NCBI GenBank assembly: GCA_913778495.1
Contig: CAJYVD010000034.1
Span: forward strand, 186,001-250,000
DNA length: 64,000 nucleotides
Source of the DNA: an uncultured Pantoea sp.
GTDB lineage: Bacteria; Pseudomonadota; Gammaproteobacteria; Enterobacterales; Enterobacteriaceae
Direction of reading: 5' to 3'
In this document: positions 58,759-64,000 of the stretch, in pieces
Layout of the letters: the number at the start of each line of letters is the position of its first letter
Numbering within the stretch: the first letter of the stretch is position 1
Program-made: the position numbers and the translations under genes
Notes under the pieces: generated by a model
Seen by the model: the letters and a program-made list of their open reading frames with translations, nothing else
The model's database searches: none
What the model was told of the DNA's origin: nothing

Positions 58759-59243
58759 GAGCGCGGCCCTCCCTGCGCGTTGGAGACCACCGCGGCGCCC
58801 GTTTGACGGTTTTTCATCGCATCCTCAATCTCTGGCGGCGTGTAGTTTTCATCATGTTTGGCCAGCACTTCCTGCGCCATTATCCGATTGCCCGCTGCCA
58901 GTACGCCCTGCGCGACCACGCCCTGCCCCTCTCGAAACAGATCCGGCAGAATGCCTTCGTAGCTCACGCTGACCACGCCGCGCGCGTCATACAACTTAAA
59001 CGTGACCGCCAGCGAGGCAGGATCGCGCCGCACGCTGCCCGGCATCACCACGCCGCCCACGCGCAAACGCTGCCCTGCCTCCGGCTTTTCCTGCGCGTCC
59101 CCTTTGCCATAGAGGATCTCACCGGGGGTATAAAACAGATCGATATTGGAACGCAGCGCGTACATCACCAGCGCGGTAGCCAGGCCCAGGCCCAACAGGA
59201 TCGCGACCACGGCCACCAGGCGGTTACGACGACGTAGATTCAT
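58755..59243 (-). CDS. ccmE: Heme chaperone CcmE
   Basis: 162 aa (E. coli 159). One N-terminal membrane anchor and a periplasmic OB-fold domain. The heme-binding H130 is in [13 protein letters not shown]. Receives heme from the CcmABCD complex and carries it to CcmF. Overlaps ccmD and ccmF by 4 bp each. Confidence 0.97.
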   Translation of the reverse strand: MNLRRRNRLVAVVAILLGLGLATALVMYALRSNIDLFYTPGEILYGKGDAQEKPEAGQRLRVGGVVMPGSVRRDPASLAVTFKLYDARGVVSVSYEGILPDLFREGQGVVAQGVLAAGNRIMAQEVLAKHDENYTPPEIEDAMKNRQTGAAVVSNAQGGPRS

Positions 59244-59470
59244 CCCGCCTCCCCCACGCTGCGCGCGGCTTTTTGCTGCTGCGCGCTGCGAATGCGGTGC
59301 TCACGAGCCTGGCGTCTCCGCACGTCCGCCAGGATGCGACGCCGTTGCACCAGCGTGTGCAGCAGCAATCCGGTCAACGCGATCAGCGTCATCGCGACGG
59401 CAAACCAAACGTAAAAGGCATAGCCGCCCATCGCGAAAAAGGCCTGCCATGAAGTAAATGCTGGCGTCAT
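59240..59470 (-). CDS. ccmD: Heme exporter subunit CcmD
   Basis: 76 aa small single-pass membrane protein ([20 protein letters not shown]) with an Arg-rich cytoplasmic tail. Stabilises CcmC-CcmE release with CcmAB. The start at 59470 overlaps the ccmC stop as ATGA; the longer reading frame in this region overlaps ccmC and is not used. Confidence 0.92.
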   Translation of the reverse strand: MTPAFTSWQAFFAMGGYAFYVWFAVAMTLIALTGLLLHTLVQRRRILADVRRRQAREHRIRSAQQQKAARSVGEAG

Positions 59471-60207
59471 GCTTTGCGCCCTCCCTGAGCCACGTCGCTG
59501 ACCCACGGGCGGTGACGTTCCGTAAACAGAATAAGATTGCGCAGGCGCATCAGCGTCAGCGCGACAAACACCAGCAGATACCCGAGGATCGCCCAGCGCA
59601 ACGGGGTGCGCATGCTTGGGGCTATCGCCTGTTGCAGCAGCCCGGACGATCCCTGATGCAGGGTATTCCACCACTGAACCGAGAAGTGAATAATGGGGAG
59701 ATTGACCACGCCGACCAGAATCAGGATGCCAGCGGCACGTCCGGCGGTGCGGCGATCGTCAAACGACTGATAAAGCGCGATGGCGCCCAGGTAGAGAAAC
59801 AGCAGCACCAGCTCGGAGGTCAGACGCGCATCCCAAATCCACCAGGTGCCCCACATGGGTTTGCCCCAGGCGGAACCGGTCACCAGTGCGATAAAGGTAA
59901 AGACGGCGCCAATCGGCGCCATGGCCGCCGCCACCAGATCGGCCATTTTCATCTGCCACACCAGCCCGGTAAATGCCGCTATCGCCATGGCCGCATAGAT
60001 GCCCATCGACCACATCGCCGAAGGCACGTGAATGTACATAATGCGGTAACTGTTGCCCTGCTGATAATCCGCAGGCGCAAAGCCAAATCCCCAGCTCCAG
60101 CCCAGCAGCAGCGCGGCAAGGCCCGCAACGGCAATTGGCGCTAGCAAACGTCCGCACAGGTGATAAAGCCGCTCCGGCTTTGCCCACTGGTTTACCCATT
60201 TCCACAT
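59467..60207 (-). CDS. ccmC: Heme-handling protein CcmC
   Basis: 246 aa (E. coli 245), six transmembrane segments. Loads heme onto CcmE. The WWD motif is GSAWGKPMWGTWWIWDARLT, with conserved flanking histidines such as MYIHVPSAMW. 51 bp after ccmB. Confidence 0.97.
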   Translation of the reverse strand: MWKWVNQWAKPERLYHLCGRLLAPIAVAGLAALLLGWSWGFGFAPADYQQGNSYRIMYIHVPSAMWSMGIYAAMAIAAFTGLVWQMKMADLVAAAMAPIGAVFTFIALVTGSAWGKPMWGTWWIWDARLTSELVLLFLYLGAIALYQSFDDRRTAGRAAGILILVGVVNLPIIHFSVQWWNTLHQGSSGLLQQAIAPSMRTPLRWAILGYLLVFVALTLMRLRNLILFTERHRPWVSDVAQGGRKA

Positions 60208-60258
60208 GTGTTGCTCACCCTAAAAGGAGATCAAATTCTGGCCGCGCGGCGGCCCTGG

Positions 60259-60918
60259 TTAATGCAGGCTGATGCGCAGCGCTGCGGCCGTTGCAAACGG
60301 CGAGAGCGTGGCGCTGACTGCCAGCATGGCACCCAGCACCGCCAGATAGCCGCCAATCGGCAGCCCCTGCGCGGCAGCGTTGATCGCCGCCGTGGCAAAA
60401 ATCAAAACCGGGATCGACAGCGGTAACACCAGCAGGCTGAGCAGTACGCCGCCGCGCCGCAGCCCTACCGTCAAACCGGTGCCAATCGCGCCGAGAAAAC
60501 TGAGCGTGGGCGTGCCGAGCAGCAGCGTGAGCGCCATCGCCTGCCAGCTGGCCCTATCCAGCGACAGCAGCAGCGCCGCCAGCGGCGACAGGACAATCAG
60601 CGGTAGTCCGGCGATCAGCCAGTGGGCGATCACTTTGCCCAATACCGTCACTGGCAGCGGCGCCGGCAGCAGCAGGAGCTGCTCCAGCGACCCGTCGAGA
60701 AAATCGTCGCGGAACAGCCGCTCCAGCGCCAGCAGCGAGGCCAGCAGCGCGGCAACCCAGGTGACGCCCGGCGCGATACGCGCCAACAGCTGTGGCTCCG
60801 GGCCAATGCCCAGCGGAAACAGGGTGATGACGATCAGAAAGAACCACAGCGGATTGACCACCTCCGCCCCGCTGCGAAAGGCGATTTTGACTTCGCGCTG
60901 GATCACGCGCCCTAACAT
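60259..60918 (-). CDS. ccmB: Heme exporter permease CcmB
   Basis: 219 aa (E. coli 220), about six hydrophobic segments. Membrane subunit of the CcmAB ABC transporter that releases holo-CcmE. The motif [17 protein letters not shown] is conserved. Overlaps ccmA by 7 bp. Confidence 0.95.
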   Translation of the reverse strand: MLGRVIQREVKIAFRSGAEVVNPLWFFLIVITLFPLGIGPEPQLLARIAPGVTWVAALLASLLALERLFRDDFLDGSLEQLLLLPAPLPVTVLGKVIAHWLIAGLPLIVLSPLAALLLSLDRASWQAMALTLLLGTPTLSFLGAIGTGLTVGLRRGGVLLSLLVLPLSIPVLIFATAAINAAAQGLPIGGYLAVLGAMLAVSATLSPFATAAALRISLH

Positions 60919-61532
60919 GGCTGTGCCTCCACGCTAAGCCGAATTTTGCGCACGCGGTCGCCGGCGTCGGGGAGATCCTGATGCGTGGTGAGGATCACCG
61001 TGCCGCCGTTATCCGCATGCCAGGTGAAGCGCGCCGCCAGGGTTTCTACGCCGGCTTTATCAATGGCGGTGAGCGGCTCATCAAGAATCCACACGGGCGA
61101 CGCCGACAGCCACAGCCGCGCCAGCGCCACACGGCGCTGCTGACCAGCCGAAAGCTGGGCGACCGGCATCTCTTCGTAACCCAGCAGATCGACCTGCGCC
61201 AGCGCGCTAAACAGGCGCGCGTCATCGCCGCGGCCGTACCAAAACTGAAGATTTTCCAGCGGAGAGAGCGCGGCTTTGACGCCAGGTTGATGACCGAGAT
61301 AAAGCAGGTTTTGCTGCCAGCGCTGCCGCTGCTGGCGAATCGCCTGTCCCTGCCAGCGAATCTCACCGGCATCGGCACGGCTTAACCCCGCCATCAGGCG
61401 CAGCAGGGAGGTTTTTCCTGCCCCGTTAGGGCCTTCGACTTGCACGATATCGCCCGGCTTTACGCAAAGATTCAGCCCCTGAAACAGGGTTCTCTCATCG
61501 CGGACGCAGGTGAGATTAAGGATATCGAGCAT
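60912..61532 (-). CDS. ccmA: Cytochrome c biogenesis ATPase CcmA
   Basis: 206 aa (E. coli 207). ABC ATPase with Walker [12 protein letters not shown], signature [16 protein letters not shown] and Walker [12 protein letters not shown]. The start at 61532 gives [17 protein letters not shown]; the longer frame to 61655 has no support. First gene of ccmABCDEFGHI, with its promoter in the 244 bp shared with yfdC. Confidence 0.95.
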   Translation of the reverse strand: MLDILNLTCVRDERTLFQGLNLCVKPGDIVQVEGPNGAGKTSLLRLMAGLSRADAGEIRWQGQAIRQQRQRWQQNLLYLGHQPGVKAALSPLENLQFWYGRGDDARLFSALAQVDLLGYEEMPVAQLSAGQQRRVALARLWLSASPVWILDEPLTAIDKAGVETLAARFTWHADNGGTVILTTHQDLPDAGDRVRKIRLSVEAQPC

Positions 61533-61776
61533 GAAAGAGGGAGTCGCAGCCAGTAAAAGAGGCCGCGATAATACCACAAGGAATCTGTGGGCCGAAGTCT
61601 GTGAGACAGCTCTCATTTCGCCTAATTTGAGTAATCGTGCGTATTCCACCCCCAAAACAGACCAATGGGGGATACGGTTAAAATTTTGTTACTTTTATTT
61701 TTGCGCGGCCGCCGCGTTTCGCCCGACTTAAAACCGTCTACGCTTATTACGCGCTGGCATTATCACCGGAGGAAAT

Positions 61777-62694
61777 ATGACCCCATCGCCGTCCCACGCC
61801 CATGATGACAACGACGTTGATAGCGAAGAAAAAGAAAAAGGCACAGAAATTGAAGTAGACGAAGATGCCCTGCCCTCGCGCGCGGCCGCCATTCATGAAG
61901 AGATTCGACAGGACGGAGAAAAAGAGCTGGAGCGTGACGGCATGGCGCTGCTGTGGTCTGCCATTGCCGCCGGCTTGTCGATGAGCGCCTCGCTCATGGC
62001 CAAGGGCATTTTCCACGTGCATCTTGAGGGCGTGCCGGGTGCTTTTCTGCTGGAGAATCTGGGCTACACCTTCGGTTTCGTGATCGTCATTATGGCGCGC
62101 CAGCAGCTGTTTACGGAAAACACCGTCACGGCCGTGTTACCGATTATGCATAAACCTACCGGCAGTAATTTCGCGCTGCTGCTGCGGCTGTGGGGTGTGG
62201 TGCTGGCAGGCAATATGATCGGCACCGCGCTGGGGGCGTTAGCGTTTAATCACATGCCGATTTTTGATGACGCCACGCGCCAGGCGTTTACCACCATCAG
62301 TGAAAAGGTGATGGCGCATACGCCGGGCGAAATGTTTGCCAATGCGGTGATTTCCGGCTGGATTATCGCCACCATGGTGTGGATGTTCCCGTATGCCGGC
62401 GGCGCCAAAATTGTGGTGATCGTGATGATGACCTGGCTGGTGGCGCTGGGCGATTTGGCGCATATCGTGGTGGGTTCGGTAGAGGTGCTTTACCTGGTGT
62501 TTGCCGGGACGCTGCCGTGGCAGGACTTTTTGTGGCCTTTCGCCCTGCCGACGCTGCTGGGTAATATCACCGGCGGAACGCTGATTTTCGCGCTGATCAG
62601 CCACGCGCAGATCCGCAACGACATGAGCGAGACCGCCAAAGCCAAAGCGCGAGCCGATCAAAAACGCAAAGAGAAGCAGCAAAAGCGCGACTAA
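61777..62694 (+). CDS. yfdC: Formate/nitrite transporter family protein YfdC
   Basis: 305 aa (E. coli YfdC 310). FNT-family membrane protein with six helices after an acidic, charged N-terminal extension (DSEEKEKGTEIEVDEDALPS). Retains ARQQLFTENTVTAVLP and GDLAHIVVGSVEVLYLVFAG. Substrate not established. Strong ribosome binding site CGGAGG before the ATG. Upstream of argW as in E. coli; in E. coli it directly follows mlaA. Confidence 0.94.
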   Translation: MTPSPSHAHDDNDVDSEEKEKGTEIEVDEDALPSRAAAIHEEIRQDGEKELERDGMALLWSAIAAGLSMSASLMAKGIFHVHLEGVPGAFLLENLGYTFGFVIVIMARQQLFTENTVTAVLPIMHKPTGSNFALLLRLWGVVLAGNMIGTALGALAFNHMPIFDDATRQAFTTISEKVMAHTPGEMFANAVISGWIIATMVWMFPYAGGAKIVVIVMMTWLVALGDLAHIVVGSVEVLYLVFAGTLPWQDFLWPFALPTLLGNITGGTLIFALISHAQIRNDMSETAKAKARADQKRKEKQQKRD

Positions 62695-62729
62695 ATTGCT
62701 GATAAGTTGAGCAAACACGCGCTTTAGAG

Positions 62730-62758
62730 TTAAGTTTTCCTGGTCGGTGCGCTATACT
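62730..62758 (+). promoter_or_regulatory. Promoter of tRNA gene argW
   Basis: A good -10 TATACT at 62753-62758 lies 9 bp before the mature tRNA start, with a poor -35 (TTAAGT) at 17-bp spacing. The G/C-rich stretch between -10 and the tRNA resembles the discriminator of stringently controlled tRNA promoters. Confidence 0.5.
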
Positions 62759-62767
62759 GCGCGCCGC

Positions 62768-62842
62768 GTCCCCTTAGTTAAATGGATATAACGAGCCCCT
62801 CCTAAGGGCTAGTTGAAGGTTCGATTCCTTCAGGGGACACCA
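62768..62842 (+). tRNA. argW: tRNA-Arg (anticodon CCU)
   Basis: 75 nt including encoded CCA. The acceptor stem GTCCCCT pairs with AGGGGAC, the anticodon loop contains CCTCCTAAG with anticodon CCT, and the T-arm has GGTTCGATTCC. It differs from E. coli argW at a few positions, with compensating changes in the T-stem. It reads AGG codons. argW is a well-known integration site for prophages and islands in enterics. Confidence 0.97.
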
Positions 62843-62944
62843 GCGTCATCCGCTCATCTCCGCCCTCTTCCTTAAATCTATACGCTTCAACACTCACAGG
62901 CCGCCGTGGCGACGACCTGCTGTTTCCTTATTGATGCTTTTCGC

Positions 62945-64000
62945 TCATGGCTGCGCCCGCGATGCCAGCGGCGTTTCGCTGCGCGTCAGCAGTTCATCCA
63001 AGGTCAACGGTTTAAACACCGACACCTCCGGTGAGGGGCTGGGCGAGAACGCATTCGCCTGGCCTGATGCAGGCCGCACAGGGCTTTCAGGCATCGTGTG
63101 CTGAGCAAGCGCGGGCTGGCTGCGCGTGTCTCGTTCTGGCTGCTGCGCGGTGCCCTCGAATACCGGCGTCGCGGTGACGATCTGCTCGGCGAAGCGGCGC
63201 GGCGCAGCATTAAACCTTTTGCTTTCGTTTCGCTGCGCATCATAAGACGCCGCTATTTGGGCAGATCGCAGCACACGCTCGCGTCCTTCCTGTTCCCATC
63301 GGGCATTTTTCAGCTCCCGCTGCTGACGAAAAAAGTTCATATCACGTGCGTTGATCTCGGTCGTCTCCTGGTCTAAACGGGTTCGGATCACGCCGCTGTC
63401 CGAGGCCAGCATTGGCGTGTTGCCCTGCCAGGCTTTAGCGCGGAGATTGACGCTGCCGGCGCGGGTGTGTAACGCCACGCTACCCAGCTCACCGCTGATC
63501 TTGACGCTTCTGCTATCCGATCCGTGCAACCACATCTCACTGCGTGCGGCGGAGGTATTTGTCATCTGCGAAAACGTGTGAATGCCCGGCGCGGCGCGTG
63601 CCGTGTCGGCTTCGATCACCACCTGTTGTCCGCTCAGTGTAAGCTGAGCCGGAATGTAGCGGCCCGTCACGGTTTTTACCGCGACGCCCAAGGTGGCACG
63701 CGCGTCATAAGGCACAAGCCCTGAAGAAGGGGACGGTGTGGTCAGTGATTTGCCGGATTTCGAGGGGTCTATCGCCGCCTGCGGCCCTGCGTTCTCGCGC
63801 TGCGATAACGCCAGCGGCTGCGTATTCGCGGGCTGAGATAGCGCCAGCTGCTGGGCCCGCGCGCGCTTGGCGGCCTCAAGGGCCTGCATCTGCTGCACCG
63901 TGGCCGCGGCCTGCGCACGCTCCGCCGTGAGCGCTGCCTGCCTGTGCTGATTATCGCGCGTTTCACCCACCTTGCGCGCCCGTACCTGTGCCGCTTCTGC
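62945..64000 (-). CDS. Unrecognised Ala/Gln-rich protein, 5' end outside the window
   Basis: At least 351 codons; the frame is open to the right edge, and the GTG at 63970 is only one possible start since AEAAQVRARK reads through above it. The visible N-terminal part is Ala/Gln/Arg-rich and probably coiled coil. A Pro/Ser linker follows with a repeated LALSQ pentapeptide. Next comes a region rich in beta-type residues (GRYIPAQLTLSGQQVVIEAD, then GSVALHTRAGSVNLRAKAWQ), a basic helical stretch and a Pro/Ser-rich tail. No signal peptide can be judged. I cannot name the family; a phage structural or ejection-type protein is one guess given argW next door. Confidence 0.7.
   Translation of the reverse strand, partial: AEAAQVRARKVGETRDNQHRQAALTAERAQAAATVQQMQALEAAKRARAQQLALSQPANTQPLALSQRENAGPQAAIDPSKSGKSLTTPSPSSGLVPYDARATLGVAVKTVTGRYIPAQLTLSGQQVVIEADTARAAPGIHTFSQMTNTSAARSEMWLHGSDSRSVKISGELGSVALHTRAGSVNLRAKAWQGNTPMLASDSGVIRTRLDQETTEINARDMNFFRQQRELKNARWEQEGRERVLRSAQIAASYDAQRNESKRFNAAPRRFAEQIVTATPVFEGTAQQPERDTRSQPALAQHTMPESPVRPASGQANAFSPSPSPEVSVFKPLTLDELLTRSETPLASRAQP

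Noticed and set aside
62843-62944. Integrase gene or att duplication next to argW
   Set aside because: The 102 bp after the tRNA contain no coding frame, and I found no second copy of the tRNA 3' end within the remaining sequence; it could lie beyond the window.

Overview
The window is a chromosomal segment of an Enterobacterales bacterium. Gene content and order follow the E. coli nuo-argW segment closely, and encoded proteins such as NuoCD, AlaA, Pta, PurF and FabB are nearly collinear with the E. coli ones. The differences from E. coli (a tct operon, a ccm operon next to mlaA, no fimbrial cluster) suggest an Erwiniaceae-like genus such as Pantoea, Erwinia or Mixta. This placement is inferred from recalled synteny and protein resemblance; no database was searched. 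I see no insertion sequence, CRISPR array or rRNA.

Layout. 1-3722 (minus): 5' part of the complex I operon (nuoA, B, CD, E, start of F). 4376-8182: lrhA, then alaA and yfbR on plus. 8210-15842: hxpA/yfbT and yfbV, the ackA-pta acetate pathway, yfcD, yfcF, yfcH. 15890-19050: a basic amino acid ABC transporter (argT/hisJ-hisQMP) with one binding protein. 19326-29314: ubiX, purF-cvpA under a PurR box, dedD-folC, accD, dedA, usg-truA, pdxB. 29485-38580: accessory stretch with an EamA exporter, the tctDE two-component system divergent from tctCBA, flk, and a rhodanese divergent from a MocR/PdxR-type regulator. 38625-47972: fabB, mnmC, the aroC-mepA-yfcA-epmC-yfcL group, prmB, smrB, sixA. 48173-53705: fatty-acid genes fadJ, fadI, yfcZ and fadL with visible FadR operators. 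53780-61532: mlaA and a complete ccmABCDEFGHI operon. 61777-62842: yfdC and tRNA-Arg(CCU) argW. 62945-64000: an unrecognised Ala/Gln-rich protein running off the edge.

How the genes work together. The central-metabolism genes cover respiration (nuo, ccm), acetate overflow (ackA-pta), and fatty acid uptake, oxidation and synthesis (fadL, fadIJ, accD, fabB), with FadR and FabR boxes linking the last group. purF-cvpA carries a consensus-matching PurR box. The amino acid transporter has a sigma-54 promoter with several NtrC-like half-sites upstream. The tct block is a self-contained sensor, regulator and tripartite tricarboxylate transporter with repeat operators in its divergent promoter.

The window is mostly core genome and I did not find a clearly new defence or secretion system. 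The best leads are: a 20-codon Arg-containing leader ORF overlapping alaA, with ARG-box-like palindromes farther upstream; a perfect 12-bp inverted repeat plus third half-site between the rhodanese and its MocR regulator; TctD-type tandem repeats; large unexplained hairpins (ubiX-argT, alaA-yfbR); and the unrecognised protein beside argW.
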